64,000 nt of DNA from Prolixibacter bellariivorans ATCC BAA-1284 (GCF_000621705.1 NZ_JHXO01000001.1:372001-436000); one strand, 5' to 3'; counted from the first letter of the stretch, positions 34,068 through 43,731 are shown. Notes: a model not told the origin generated them from the sequence alone. Program-made: numbers and translations.

Positions 34068-35159
34068 ATGGCTATTGTTCCCAAGCAGATTACCGATATT
34101 CTCCGGTCGGTAAAGTTCCCGGGTTCGGAAGAGAATGTGGTGGAGCTGGATATGGTTCAGGAGATCCGGATTGCCGGTACCCGAATTAGTTTTACCCTGG
34201 TTTTTCAACGCGACAACGATCCCAATATTCAAACCGTGGCACAGGCTTGTGCCGAAGCAATTGAAGATGAGTTGGGCACGGAAGTAGAAATCAGCATTAC
34301 GCCCAAGGCAATCCACCGGATGCAGGCGCCGGTTCTTCCGGGAGTAAAGAATACCATTGCCATTGCTTCTGGTAAAGGAGGTGTCGGAAAATCAACCGTG
34401 GCAGTTAACCTTGCGGTGGCGCTGGCGAAAACCGGAGCGAAAGTAGGATTGATTGACGCCGATATTTTTGGCCCGTCAATTCCCAAAATGTTCGATGAGG
34501 AAAATGCCCGGCCGACGATGACAAAAGTGGACGGTCGTGATCTGATTGTTCCGGTAGAGAAATATGGTGTGAAAATACTTTCCATCGGATTCTTCGTGAA
34601 GATGGAAGACGCACTGGTATGGCGCGGACCGATGGCTTCGAATGCGTTGAAGCAACTGTTGATTGAAGCCGATTGGGGTGAGCTGGATTATCTGCTCATC
34701 GACTTGCCTCCGGGCACGAGCGATATTCACCTGACGTTGGTACAAACGATTCCGGTAACGGCATCGGTAATTGTCACTACTCCGCAGGAAGTGGCTTTGG
34801 CTGACGTGGTGAAAGGTGTGGCGATGTTCAAGAGCAAATCGGTAGATGTACCGGTTTTGGGAATTGTCGAAAACATGTCGTGGTTTACACCGGCTGAACT
34901 TCCCGATAATAAATATTACATCTTCGGAAAAGATGGCGGTAAAGAGTTGGCCGAGCAGTTGGAGCTTCCGTTGCTGGGACAAATTCCGCTGGTAATGAGT
35001 ATTCGCGAAGGTGGTGACAATGGCGTACCGGCTGCTTCGAAGGAAGATTCGGTAACCGGTCAGGCTTTCCTCGATGTGGCGAATCAGGTGATTCACCGGT
35101 TGGATCTTCGAAACAAGTTCTTCAAACCTTCACGGAAAGTGAAAACCGAAAGAAAATAA
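34068..35159 (+). CDS. Mrp/ApbC family iron-sulfur carrier ATPase, variant without CxxC
   Basis: 363 residues: an N-terminal FSCA/DUF59-like domain (1-90) followed by a P-loop NTPase of the ParA/Mrp class with the deviant Walker A IASGKGGVGKSTVAVNLA and the segments LIDADIFGPSIPKMF and LIDLPPGTSDIHLT. Mrp proteins carry Fe-S clusters to target enzymes. The CxxC motif that binds the cluster in most Mrp proteins should lie after NMS, but here the segment reads ENMSWFTPAELPDNKYYIFG, without cysteines. The canonical cluster site is therefore missing in this lineage-type variant. It is followed by a strong terminator. Confidence 0.93.
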   Translation: MAIVPKQITDILRSVKFPGSEENVVELDMVQEIRIAGTRISFTLVFQRDNDPNIQTVAQACAEAIEDELGTEVEISITPKAIHRMQAPVLPGVKNTIAIASGKGGVGKSTVAVNLAVALAKTGAKVGLIDADIFGPSIPKMFDEENARPTMTKVDGRDLIVPVEKYGVKILSIGFFVKMEDALVWRGPMASNALKQLLIEADWGELDYLLIDLPPGTSDIHLTLVQTIPVTASVIVTTPQEVALADVVKGVAMFKSKSVDVPVLGIVENMSWFTPAELPDNKYYIFGKDGGKELAEQLELPLLGQIPLVMSIREGGDNGVPAASKEDSVTGQAFLDVANQVIHRLDLRNKFFKPSRKVKTERK

Positions 35160-35179
35160 CTGCACCAGCAGTCAATCAG

Positions 35180-35211
35180 GAGGGCACGAAAATTCGTTGC
35201 CCTCTTTTTTT
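35180..35211 (+). terminator. Terminator after mrp
   Basis: GAGGGCACGAA (35180-35190) pairs with TTCGTTGCCCTC (35193-35204; one bulge), followed by TTTTTTT. Confidence 0.85.
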
Positions 35212-35250
35212 GTTCGTACTTCGGCCAGATGGCTGGCTTAATTATCTTTA

Positions 35251-35258
35251 TATCTTTG
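35251..35258 (+). promoter_or_regulatory. sprE/porW promoter -7 box
   Basis: TATCTTTG, a perfect TAnnTTTG, about 57 bases upstream of the first possible start codon. The -33 TTTG is not evident. Confidence 0.45.
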
Positions 35259-35314
35259 TGGCAGGGTGACGTCTTTTTGTTACTTTATCACTTGTTTCAA
35301 ACGTTGGTTTTCCA

Positions 35315-38300
35315 TTGCTAAAGGAAAAATTATTGAAGCTGAATATCCGATATATCTTTATTCTGTTTGCTGTTAGTGGATTCATGCTGGGATGTTCGAC
35401 CAGTAAGAATACGGTTGTGTCGAGAGCATACAATAACCTAACCTCGCACTACAATATCTATTTCAACGCGAAAGAGAGCGTGAAATCGGGATTGGATCAG
35501 GTCGACCAGACAGTAAAGAATGAATATACACACATCCTTCCGTTGTATAAAACCAGCGAGAAGGATGCAGCCGGTGCTGCCCGTTCGACCATGGATGTGG
35601 CCATTATGAAATGCTCAAAACTCATTACGCAGCACTCCATCACAAAGAAACCACGCCGAAGAAGTAACCGTTCGGAACGGTACAAGGAATTTGCTTCAAA
35701 GACGGAATTTAATAAATGGGTCGATGATACCTACCTCTTGATGGGGCGGGCTTATTTTTATAAACACGACTACTATCGTGCCATCGAGAATTTCTCTTAT
35801 GTCATCCGTAATTTCAGCAAAGAACCTATTCGGTACGAAGCTTACCTTTGGTTAGCCCGGGCTTATAACGAAGACGGACAGTTTAGCAATGCCCGCAATA
35901 TTTTCGATTTGTTGCAAGGCGATCCCAACTTTCCCAAAAAGCTGCTGAAGGATTTCGAGCTGGTGCAGACCGATTATTTCATGAAGCAGGCCGAATACAA
36001 ACAGGCTATTCCGCATCTGAAATCGGCATTGAACAACCGGTTTCCCCGGGAAAAGAAATTACGCTATAATTATATTCTTGCTCAGCTGTATGCCGAAACC
36101 GATCAGCAGGCCAGTGCGGTGGCGTACTACCGGAAAGTCATTAAAATGCATCCACCATACGAGATGGCGTTCAATGCGCGCATTAACCGGGCTGAAGAAT
36201 ATACCGGTGCCGGAAGTGCCGCCGATTTGAAGAAGCAATTGCGTCGGATGCTTCGTGACGAAAAAAACGAAGAGTTCCGCGACCGTATTTATTATGCCAT
36301 GGGAAAAGTGGCGATGAAGGAGGGCATGAAGGCCGAAGCGATTGATGATTACCGGAAATCGGCAGTTTACAGCAAAGAGAATAATGACCAGCGGGCCGAA
36401 ACATGCCTGACCCTGGCACGCATTTATTTCGAAGATGAAAACTATGTGTCGTCACAAAGCTATTACGATAGTGCGTTGGTCGTGATTGACAATAATTATC
36501 CCGGATACGACGAGATTTCATCGCGGGCAGCCAGTTTGGGCCGGTTGGTAACGAACCTGAATACCATTACCCGCGAAGATAGTTTGCAGCGGTTGGCTCA
36601 AATGACGACTGCCGACCGAAATGCATTGATTGATAGCTGGATTTCAAAAATTAACGAAGAGGAAGCTCGTAAACGGGAGGAAGCCAGGAACCAGCAGCTG
36701 ACACAAAATTATTACCGGTATAATCAACGACGGAATACCATTCAGGGAAGCAACGATGGCTCGTGGTATTTTTACAATCCAACCACAGTAGGAATTGGGA
36801 AAGAAGAATTCCGGCGAATTTGGGGAAAACGGAAACTGGAAGATAACTGGCGGAGACTGAACAAAACCCAACTTTCGGTAAGTGAAACCGATCAAATAGC
36901 CGAAGAAACGCAAAGCGATTCGACACAGGTTACTGTACAGCGGATATCCGATCCGCGGCAGCGGGATTATTACCTGCAGGATGTTCCGTTGACCGACTCG
37001 CTGATGGCGGCTTCCAATGACCGCTTGATGCTGGCATACTACAATGCAGCGCGCATTTATCGTTCGGAGTTCAACGACTATCAGCGTTCGGTTGAGCTAC
37101 TGGAACAATTGGACCAAAAATTTCCGGGAGGAAGTCTGGAACTTATGTCGTGGTTTGATTTATACCAGATCTATAAAACGCAGGAGCAAACGGCAGATGC
37201 CGCCAAATACGAGCAATTGATTGTAGCAAAATATCCGAACTCGAAATATGCGAGATTCCTGAAGGACCCGAACTATTTTGTCACGCTGGAAGCGCAACGC
37301 GACAGCATGAACCGGATGTACAGCAAGGCATTCAGTTTGTATCAGGATCGGGACTTCAAAGGAGCAACTGAAAAGGCGCGGCAGTTGCTGGCCATGCATC
37401 CCGATACGAATTTGGTGGCAAAAACCCGCTTCCTGGAAATTGTTTCGGAAGGAACGCAGCAGGCACGCAAATTGTTTGCCGATAGCCTGAAGGCTTATAT
37501 TGCTGCCTATCCACATGCGGAAACTTTGCCACTTGCCAATAAGATTTATGGACTGCTGCAAGACAGCACGCTGGCTGATTATCAGAAAATGCTTGCGGAA
37601 GGGTACATTCATCAGAACATTCAGAATCCCGAAGTAGTGGACGAGGAGAATCAAAAGAACGATGAGTTCGGCGGTAAATTCTCGTACAAGGAAGATGTCT
37701 TCCATTATTTCGTCATCGTTTTCCCGCGGCAGGCGAAAGTGGATGTGAACCGTTTGATTTTCGATATTGCCAATTACGATATTGACTATTATACACAGCA
37801 GGATTTCGATATTGAGAAGGTGAACCTGAATGCGCGTTCGGAGATGGTGGTGGTGCGCAGTCTTCCGGATAAGGAAGAAGGGCTTATTTATTTCCGTTCC
37901 ATCATCCGGAAACGGAAAGTTTTCGAGACGCTCAAGGGAGTTGAGTATGTCAACTTTATTGCTTCGTCGCCTAACTACCGCACGTTGCTGGCCGATCACG
38001 ATTACCATGAATACCTGAAGTTCTTCATGAAGAATTATAGCCGCTATATCAGTTCCGATTTTCCACAGGATGAGTTGGCTAACCCGGAGGAGTTGCTGGC
38101 AAAAGCCCGTAAACAGGAAGAGCCGGAAGAAAAAGGCCAGTTTGTGATGGTGAAACCAACAGTCGATCCGAATCGTTATCACCGGACGGCTGATGAAGCG
38201 CACCAGTTTGTATTGATTCCTGAAAATACACAGCAGAATTTGCAGCCGTTGCAGGAATTGTTTGCAGCATTCGATTCGACCAACTATGCCGGTTTGAATC

Positions 38301-39016
38301 TGAAAGTCGTAAAAGGAACCGTTTCCGGGAAACCGGCATTGATAGTGACCGGGTTAACCGGTGAAACAGCGGCGCGGGATTATTTCGGCAAGGTGGTAAA
38401 AACCCGTGAATTGTTTGCTCCGTTAACCGGTGGAAACTACCGGAATTTCTACATCTCGGATACGAATTTAAAATTGCTTGAGAAGAAGAGAGACATCGAT
38501 GGATATATGGATTTCTTTTCAAGGGCATATCTGGGAAGGATTCCGCAACCGAGGAAAACGGAAACGAAGCCGAAGCCGAAGCAAGAGCAGAAGGCAACCG
38601 AAACAGTGGCACCGGAAGCCAAACAGGTACCTTCGTACAATGGACCTTACGATACCAACCTGGGAGATGACAACCGGTTTATCCTGGTTTTCCAGGCCGA
38701 AGGCGTCGATGTGGCCGCACTACAGTCCGGATTTGAGAAATTCAATCAGGATAATTTTGGCTCGGATAAAATCAAAGTTCAGACTGAATCACTTGATGGT
38801 AATCGTACGATGCTTGTTGTGAGTGGTCTGGGAGGAAAGGAAAGTGCCATGATTTATTTCCGGAAGGTAATTGCCAGTCGTCCATTGTTCACTCCGTTGG
38901 ATAATAGGGAGTACCGGAACTTTGTGATCAGTGCTGCCAATGAGAGAATTCTTAAGGAAAAGAAAAATCTGACCCCCTATCTTGAGTTCTTTGGTCAGTT
39001 CTACCTGAAAAACTAG
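35315..39016 (+). CDS. SprE/PorW-like TPR lipoprotein of the type IX secretion system
   Basis: 1233 residues from a TTG at 35315; TTG 35333 is another candidate, and no ATG precedes the signal. The lipoprotein signal ends LFAVSGFMLGC, followed by STSKNTVVSRAYNNLTSHYN, a hallmark of SprE/PorW. A long TPR region covers about residues 100-720. The C-terminal third consists of three copies of a domain of about 110 residues (about 795-905, 960-1070 and 1118-1230). Each begins with a F-V/I-L-V/I-F-type strand and contains RD/ES-x-YFxKVxxxRxLFxxL and YRNFxIS-type segments. SprE/PorW is a periplasmic lipoprotein linked to the T9SS PorK/N ring. The next gene encodes PorX, its known regulatory counterpart. 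Confidence 0.85.
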   Translation: MLKEKLLKLNIRYIFILFAVSGFMLGCSTSKNTVVSRAYNNLTSHYNIYFNAKESVKSGLDQVDQTVKNEYTHILPLYKTSEKDAAGAARSTMDVAIMKCSKLITQHSITKKPRRRSNRSERYKEFASKTEFNKWVDDTYLLMGRAYFYKHDYYRAIENFSYVIRNFSKEPIRYEAYLWLARAYNEDGQFSNARNIFDLLQGDPNFPKKLLKDFELVQTDYFMKQAEYKQAIPHLKSALNNRFPREKKLRYNYILAQLYAETDQQASAVAYYRKVIKMHPPYEMAFNARINRAEEYTGAGSAADLKKQLRRMLRDEKNEEFRDRIYYAMGKVAMKEGMKAEAIDDYRKSAVYSKENNDQRAETCLTLARIYFEDENYVSSQSYYDSALVVIDNNYPGYDEISSRAASLGRLVTNLNTITREDSLQRLAQMTTADRNALIDSWISKINEEEARKREEARNQQLTQNYYRYNQRRNTIQGSNDGSWYFYNPTTVGIGKEEFRRIWGKRKLEDNWRRLNKTQLSVSETDQIAEETQSDSTQVTVQRISDPRQRDYYLQDVPLTDSLMAASNDRLMLAYYNAARIYRSEFNDYQRSVELLEQLDQKFPGGSLELMSWFDLYQIYKTQEQTADAAKYEQLIVAKYPNSKYARFLKDPNYFVTLEAQRDSMNRMYSKAFSLYQDRDFKGATEKARQLLAMHPDTNLVAKTRFLEIVSEGTQQARKLFADSLKAYIAAYPHAETLPLANKIYGLLQDSTLADYQKMLAEGYIHQNIQNPEVVDEENQKNDEFGGKFSYKEDVFHYFVIVFPRQAKVDVNRLIFDIANYDIDYYTQQDFDIEKVNLNARSEMVVVRSLPDKEEGLIYFRSIIRKRKVFETLKGVEYVNFIASSPNYRTLLADHDYHEYLKFFMKNYSRYISSDFPQDELANPEELLAKARKQEEPEEKGQFVMVKPTVDPNRYHRTADEAHQFVLIPENTQQNLQPLQELFAAFDSTNYAGLNLKVVKGTVSGKPALIVTGLTGETAARDYFGKVVKTRELFAPLTGGNYRNFYISDTNLKLLEKKRDIDGYMDFFSRAYLGRIPQPRKTETKPKPKQEQKATETVAPEAKQVPSYNGPYDTNLGDDNRFILVFQAEGVDVAALQSGFEKFNQDNFGSDKIKVQTESLDGNRTMLVVSGLGGKESAMIYFRKVIASRPLFTPLDNREYRNFVISAANERILKEKKNLTPYLEFFGQFYLKN

Positions 39017-39072
39017 ATAGTTTTTTTAAATTGGGACTGCGGTAAGACAAAGACTTAATCCTGAATGTAAAT

Positions 39073-40626
39073 ATGAAGACGATCCGAATTCTCTGGGCCG
39101 ACGATGAAATTGATTTGCTTAAGCCTCACTTGTTGTTTTTGGAAGGCAAAGGTTACAATGTAACGGCTGTTACCAACGGCGACGATGCCATCGAACAGGT
39201 CAACCGAAAGAACTTTGACATCATTTTCCTTGATGAGAATATGCCTGGCCTCAGTGGTTTGGAAACGCTGGCTTCTATAAAAAATATTGTCCCGGGAGTT
39301 CCTGTGGTGATGATTACAAAGAGCGAGGAAGAGGATATCATGGAGGAGGCCATCGGTGCCAAGATTTCCGATTACCTCATCAAACCCGTTAATCCCAATC
39401 AGATTTTACTTTCCATTAAGAAGAATATCGAGAAAACCGAACTGGTGACCCGAAAGACAACCTCGGCTTACCAAAGCGAGTTTGCCAGACTCGGTATGCA
39501 GATTAATGATTCGCTGACACACGAAGACTGGGTGGAGGTGTACCGGAAGCTGGTTTTTTGGGAGCTGGAACTTGAACAGTCAGACGACCATACCCTGGAC
39601 GAAGTATTGTTGATGCAGAAGAGTGAAGCCAATAACGCTTTTTCCCGTTTTGTGAAAAAGAACTACATGGACTGGCTCACACAGCCAGCCGGCGAGCGTC
39701 CGTTAATATCACCCGATTTGTTCCGTCACCGCGTTTTCCCGTTACTCGATCAGGGTGAGAAAGTTTTTGTGTTGCTGATTGATAACCTCCGATACGACCA
39801 ATGGCGTGTTCTGCAGCAGATTGTCCGCGAGTATTATACCACTGATGAAGAGGAGTTGTACTTCAGTATTTTGCCTACCGCGACGATGTATGCGCGGAAT
39901 GCGATCTTTTCAGGATTAATGCCGTCGGAAATTGCTAAGACGTATCCGGAATTGTGGTTGAATGAGGAAGAGGAAGGCATCAAAAATCAACACGAAGAGG
40001 AACTTTTCACACGTCAGATGGCCCGTTTCGGACGAAAGGAGAAATTCAGTTTCGAGAAAATGACCAACCTGAAGTCCGGCCGGCGTGTCCTCGATAATCT
40101 TAGCAACATCATCGAAAATCCCCTTTCGGTGATGGTCATCAACTTTGTGGATATCATGTCGCATGCGCGGACTGAAATGGATATGATTCGCGAACTGGCC
40201 AACGATGAGGCGGCCTACCGATCACTGACAGAATCGTGGTTCCGTCATTCTCCGTTGCTTGAGCTGCTGAAGGAATTGGCTTCGAAGGATATTAAACTGG
40301 TCATCACAACTGACCATGGTACCATTCGGGTACACAATGCATTGAAGGTGATAGGTGAGCGTTCTACCAACACAAACCTTCGCTACAAACAGGGCCGGAA
40401 CCTGAAATACAACCGAAAAGAGGTGTTTGAAATGACGAATCCGGCAGCGGGATTTTTGCCGGCCTCCAATGTGAGCTCTACATTCATTTTCGCAAGCGGA
40501 ACGGATTTCTTCGCCTATCCGAACAACTACAACTATTACGTGAGTTATTACCGTGACACATTCCAGCACGGCGGAATTTCGCTTGAGGAAATGCTCGTAC
40601 CTTTCGTTACGCTTTCTCCGCGCTAA
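39073..40626 (+). CDS. porX: PorX: response regulator with PglZ/alkaline-phosphatase-like effector domain
   Basis: 517 residues. The N-terminal receiver domain (1-120) has the acidic pair in ADDE, phospho-acceptor Asp54 in IIFLDENMPGLSG and Lys in LIKPVNP. The remainder is a PglZ domain of the alkaline-phosphatase superfamily, with metal-site segments LLIDNLRYDQWR, PTATMYARNAIFSG, NFVDIMSHAR and VITTDHGTIRVH. PorX, together with the PorY kinase and a sigma factor, controls expression of T9SS genes, and its effector domain has phosphodiesterase activity on oligoadenylates in P. gingivalis. It is 56 bases downstream of the sprE/porW homologue, so the secretion component and its regulator are probably expressed together. 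Confidence 0.92.
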   Translation: MKTIRILWADDEIDLLKPHLLFLEGKGYNVTAVTNGDDAIEQVNRKNFDIIFLDENMPGLSGLETLASIKNIVPGVPVVMITKSEEEDIMEEAIGAKISDYLIKPVNPNQILLSIKKNIEKTELVTRKTTSAYQSEFARLGMQINDSLTHEDWVEVYRKLVFWELELEQSDDHTLDEVLLMQKSEANNAFSRFVKKNYMDWLTQPAGERPLISPDLFRHRVFPLLDQGEKVFVLLIDNLRYDQWRVLQQIVREYYTTDEEELYFSILPTATMYARNAIFSGLMPSEIAKTYPELWLNEEEEGIKNQHEEELFTRQMARFGRKEKFSFEKMTNLKSGRRVLDNLSNIIENPLSVMVINFVDIMSHARTEMDMIRELANDEAAYRSLTESWFRHSPLLELLKELASKDIKLVITTDHGTIRVHNALKVIGERSTNTNLRYKQGRNLKYNRKEVFEMTNPAAGFLPASNVSSTFIFASGTDFFAYPNNYNYYVSYYRDTFQHGGISLEEMLVPFVTLSPR

Positions 40627-40633
40627 GCGAAAA

Positions 40634-40828
40634 TTACATTCGCTTACGTTCGAAGACAAGCTCGAAATAGCTGGCTGCTCCGTACCCCGACGTTGGTGGC
40701 GCAAAAATCTGAACCAGGCGCCAGCTGTCTTTGGCCATGCGGGCAATCACTTCTTGGTAATCTTCTTTGGGTTTCCGCTGAAAAGCGGTCAGTTTGATGC
40801 GGTAAAATTTGTATTCATAGCGTTCCAT
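40634..40828 (-). CDS. DUF4177-like small protein
   Basis: 64 residues with the DUF4177 pattern: YEYKFYRIKLTAFQRKPKEDYQEVIARMAKDSWRLVQIFAPP, then ASYFELVFERK. Proteins of this family are about 60 residues, cytoplasmic, and of unknown function. The gene converges with porX (7 bases between the stop codons). Upstream on the minus strand a TACCTTGG box near 40861-40854 is a possible -7 element. Confidence 0.8.
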   Translation of the reverse strand: MERYEYKFYRIKLTAFQRKPKEDYQEVIARMAKDSWRLVQIFAPPTSGYGAASYFELVFERKRM

Positions 40829-40912
40829 GAGCCGAAAGATTAGTTGTTTCGGTCCAAGGTAAAACGAATTTCCTGAAATTCCACTCGAAATTTTTCCGCT
40901 TTCGCGATGAGT

Positions 40913-41956
40913 TTAATAATCCGGCTCTTCTTCTTTTTTTACCAACGCTTTAGTCGATAACAATCCACAGGCAGCATAAATATCCTGTCCTCGCGAAGCG
41001 CGAATAGTTGTCAGAATGCCTTTGCTATTGAGTAAATCCTTGAACGATTGCAAGGTCTCCTCGTTACTACTTTTGAGTGGTGTATCCGGAATTGGATGGA
41101 ACCGGATTAGGTTGATGCGGCATTTGATACCGTTGAGGATGCGGGCCAGCTCTTTGGCATGTGCCGGCGTATCGTTCAGTCCGCCAAACATGATGTACTC
41201 GAACGAAACGCGGCGTTGCCGTCCAAATTCCCAACTTTTGATTTCATCCAGCACTTTTTGAACCGGGTAAGCCGTTTGAATCGGCATCAGTTGTTTGCGT
41301 TCTTCATCGAAGGGAGAGTGCAGGCTAACCGCTAAGTGAGCATTGCTGGTTTCGAGGAATTTTTTCATCCCGGGAATGATGCCGATGGTGGAAACGGTAA
41401 TCCGCTTCGGACTCATGGCATAGCCCCAGTCGTCCGTAAGAATTTCGATACTTTTCAGTACATTATCGAGGTTATCGAACGGCTCGCCCATGCCCATGTA
41501 CACAATGTTGCTGACCTCGCCGTTTTCCTCGATGCTGCGGATCTGGTTCACAATTTCGCCAGCCGTCAGATGTCCCTGGAAGCCTTGTTTTCCGGTCATG
41601 CAGAAGAGACAGCCCATCTTGCAACCTACCTGCGACGATACGCAAACGGTTTTGCGATCATCGTCGGGAATCATAGCTGTTTCGATGAATTTTGCATGGT
41701 CGGTGGGGAACAGATATTTCTTGGTTCCGTCGATACTGGCCTGTACTTTGGTCGGTTCGGTCAGCCCAAATTCGTAATATTCTTTCAGCGCTTCCCTTCC
41801 CTTCACCGACAGGTTGGTCATCTCGTCGATGGAACGAATATCTTTCTTGTACAGCCAGTCAGCCATCTGCTTTGCCGCGAATTTGGGTAAGCCAACCTGT
41901 GCTGCTACTGCTTTCAGTTCGTCCAGGGTTTTCCCGAATAATCTTTCCTTCTCCAT
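40913..41956 (-). CDS. rlmN: Dual-specificity 23S rRNA/tRNA adenine-C2 methyltransferase
   Basis: 347 residues from ATG 41956 (MEKERLFGKTLDELKAVA). A longer in-frame start at 42007 precedes it but lacks the conserved N-terminus. It is a radical SAM enzyme: the motif CKMGCLFC (C-x3-C-x2-C) binds the 4Fe-4S cluster. The catalytic Cys residues are in VCVSSQVG, just before the cluster motif, and in ASRGQDIYAACGLL near the C-terminus. It methylates A2503 of 23S rRNA and A37 of some tRNAs. It is downstream of the oxidoreductase gene on the same strand with a gap of about 100 bases. Confidence 0.95.
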   Translation of the reverse strand: MEKERLFGKTLDELKAVAAQVGLPKFAAKQMADWLYKKDIRSIDEMTNLSVKGREALKEYYEFGLTEPTKVQASIDGTKKYLFPTDHAKFIETAMIPDDDRKTVCVSSQVGCKMGCLFCMTGKQGFQGHLTAGEIVNQIRSIEENGEVSNIVYMGMGEPFDNLDNVLKSIEILTDDWGYAMSPKRITVSTIGIIPGMKKFLETSNAHLAVSLHSPFDEERKQLMPIQTAYPVQKVLDEIKSWEFGRQRRVSFEYIMFGGLNDTPAHAKELARILNGIKCRINLIRFHPIPDTPLKSSNEETLQSFKDLLNSKGILTTIRASRGQDIYAACGLLSTKALVKKEEEPDY

Positions 41957-42055
41957 GCTGCTCCTCTGTTTATGCCAATGTTTCTGATTCTGCATCGGCC
42001 GCTGCAAAGATAATCATTGTACACCGCTTCCCGAACGATGCATGTAAATCGTTCA

Positions 42056-42736
42056 TTAAAAATAGATTTCGGCGATAATGTTTCCGTAAGGAATGCCTTT
42101 CCGGATGAGTAAGTCACGGGTTTCGACCACCATTTCCGGGCTTCCGCAGAGGTAGAATTTCTCGTCTTTCGGTAAATTATCCTGGTCATCCAAAAAATGG
42201 GTCAGTCGGCCGTGGTACACATCACCACCTTTTTCCTGCGAACAGCAGCGAATGTACCGTTCATTCAATTCGGGCAGGAATTCATCTTCGAAGTAGAAGT
42301 TCTGCAGGTAACGACCGCCATGGACTACCGTTTTATTCTTGCCTAATCCCGATTTGAACATGCTGTAAAATGGAGCGATTCCCGTTCCGGATGCGACCCA
42401 CCAGGCAGGTTCGTCGTTTCCGGTGAAATCGCCCATCGGTTCCGAAATTAGAATGGGAGCGCCCGGTTGCAGTTTGGCCAGGCGTGGTGTGAGCCAGCCT
42501 CCTCCTTTTACATTGAACAGGATCTTTAGCTCATCCTCTTTTTCGCCGCTGCAAATGCTGTACATGCGGGGCGGCTCGCCTTCCGGCAGACCGATTTTCA
42601 CTACTTGTCCCGCTTTGAAATCATGCAGTCGGGGCAGTGAGAGGACATAAACGCCTGGTGCTATCTCGTCATTTTTCAAAAGGGCTACCTGGAATAGCTC
42701 GTCGTCGTATTTTATGTAGTCAGTTGATTTTTTCAT
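42056..42736 (-). CDS. FAD/NAD(P)H-dependent oxidoreductase (ferredoxin-NADP reductase type)
   Basis: 226 residues from ATG 42736 (MKKSTDYIKYDDELF); an upstream in-frame ATG at 42766 is also possible. N-terminal FAD-binding beta-barrel: the HDFKAGQVVKIGLP segment and RMYSICSG, the R-x-Y-S flavin motif. C-terminal NAD(P)-binding part: WWVASGTGIAPFYSMF and FYLCGSPEMVVETRDLL. It transfers electrons between NAD(P)H and a one-electron carrier such as ferredoxin or flavodoxin; the partner is unknown, but the next gene, radical-SAM rlmN, needs such electrons, which is suggestive only. Confidence 0.9.
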   Translation of the reverse strand: MKKSTDYIKYDDELFQVALLKNDEIAPGVYVLSLPRLHDFKAGQVVKIGLPEGEPPRMYSICSGEKEDELKILFNVKGGGWLTPRLAKLQPGAPILISEPMGDFTGNDEPAWWVASGTGIAPFYSMFKSGLGKNKTVVHGGRYLQNFYFEDEFLPELNERYIRCCSQEKGGDVYHGRLTHFLDDQDNLPKDEKFYLCGSPEMVVETRDLLIRKGIPYGNIIAEIYF

Positions 42737-42934
42737 AAAGTATATCGCGTTTGGTTGAATAAACATCTTTTCATCCGGTTGGTTCAGCGACGGAAAAAAT
42801 CATCAACTTCCCGAAAACCGACTGATGCACTTTATTTTGGATAGCCTTCTCCGAATTTCCCGTTAAAAATTTCGGCAGTCGTACTAAAAAAGGTAATTTT
42901 ACAACTTGAATCTCATGGAAATAACCATCGCACG

Positions 42935-43453
42935 ATGATCCTGTCGGGAAAGGAAATTGAAAAACAGCTGAACCGGAAGATCTTTATCGATCCTTTTCGG
43001 CCCGGGCAGTTAAATCCGAATAGTTACAATCTTCGTTTGCATAACCAATTATTGGTGTACGATGAGGATGTGCTTGACATGAAGCGCCCGAACAAGGTGA
43101 GTGAGATGGAAATTCCACCGGAAGGCCTGACGCTGGAACCGAATAAACTTTATCTGGGGCGTACCCTGGAATATACCCGTACCGAGGATTACGTTCCGAT
43201 GCTCGAAGGACGTTCATCTGTCGGACGACTGGGATTGTTTATTCATGTAACGGCAGGATTCGGCGATGTGGGGTTCAGTGGTTACTGGACATTGGAAATA
43301 TTTTGTGTCCAGCCGGTTCGTATTTATGCGGGAGTGGAAATCTGCCAGATTTATTACCACACCATCGATGGGGAATACGAACGGTACCAAAGTGGGAAAT
43401 ATCAATTGAATCAGGGGATACAACCAAGTTTACTGTACAGGGATTTTGAGTGA
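42935..43453 (+). CDS. dcd: dCTP deaminase
   Basis: 172 residues of the dUTPase/dCTP-deaminase fold. Motifs are [11 protein letters not shown] at the start, [50 protein letters not shown] with the catalytic Glu in the TLEI strand, and [20 protein letters not shown]. It converts dCTP to dUTP, feeding dTTP synthesis. The stop codon overlaps the start of yidD by one base (TGATG), so the genes are translationally coupled, although they are functionally unrelated. Confidence 0.93.
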   Translation: MILSGKEIEKQLNRKIFIDPFRPGQLNPNSYNLRLHNQLLVYDEDVLDMKRPNKVSEMEIPPEGLTLEPNKLYLGRTLEYTRTEDYVPMLEGRSSVGRLGLFIHVTAGFGDVGFSGYWTLEIFCVQPVRIYAGVEICQIYYHTIDGEYERYQSGKYQLNQGIQPSLLYRDFE

Positions 43454-43722
43454 TGGGAAAGTGGCTTCGTAAAATTTTCATCTGGATTTTGAAGATTCCG
43501 GTGCATTTCTACCGGTATTTCATTTCGCCAATGACGCCGGCTTCGTGCCGTCATATTCCAACGTGTTCGGAGTATGCGATAAAGGCGTTGGAAATTCACG
43601 GGCCTATTAAAGGTTTATATTTGGGAACCCGCCGCATTTTGCATTGCCATCCCTGGGGAACACATGGTCTTGACCCGGTTCCGCCAAGAAAAATAAAAGT
43701 AAAACCTCTTAAACTGAAGTAG
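43453..43722 (+). CDS. yidD: Membrane protein insertion efficiency factor YidD
   Basis: 89 residues from the ATG at 43453 (a GTG at 43450 would add one). The short amphipathic N-terminus [22 protein letters not shown] is followed by the conserved [39 protein letters not shown]. The Cys residues and the HPWG motif are the hallmark of YidD/DUF37. It assists YidC-dependent insertion of membrane proteins. It lies within a run dcd-yidD-znuA-like with gaps below 12 bases. Confidence 0.93.
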   Translation: MGKWLRKIFIWILKIPVHFYRYFISPMTPASCRHIPTCSEYAIKALEIHGPIKGLYLGTRRILHCHPWGTHGLDPVPPRKIKVKPLKLK

Positions 43723-43731
43723 CATTTCTGC

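Noticed and set aside
37160-38203. 347-residue open frame on the minus strand
   Set aside because: Lies fully opposite the sprE/porW coding sequence, with a composition typical of an antisense shadow frame; no start signals.
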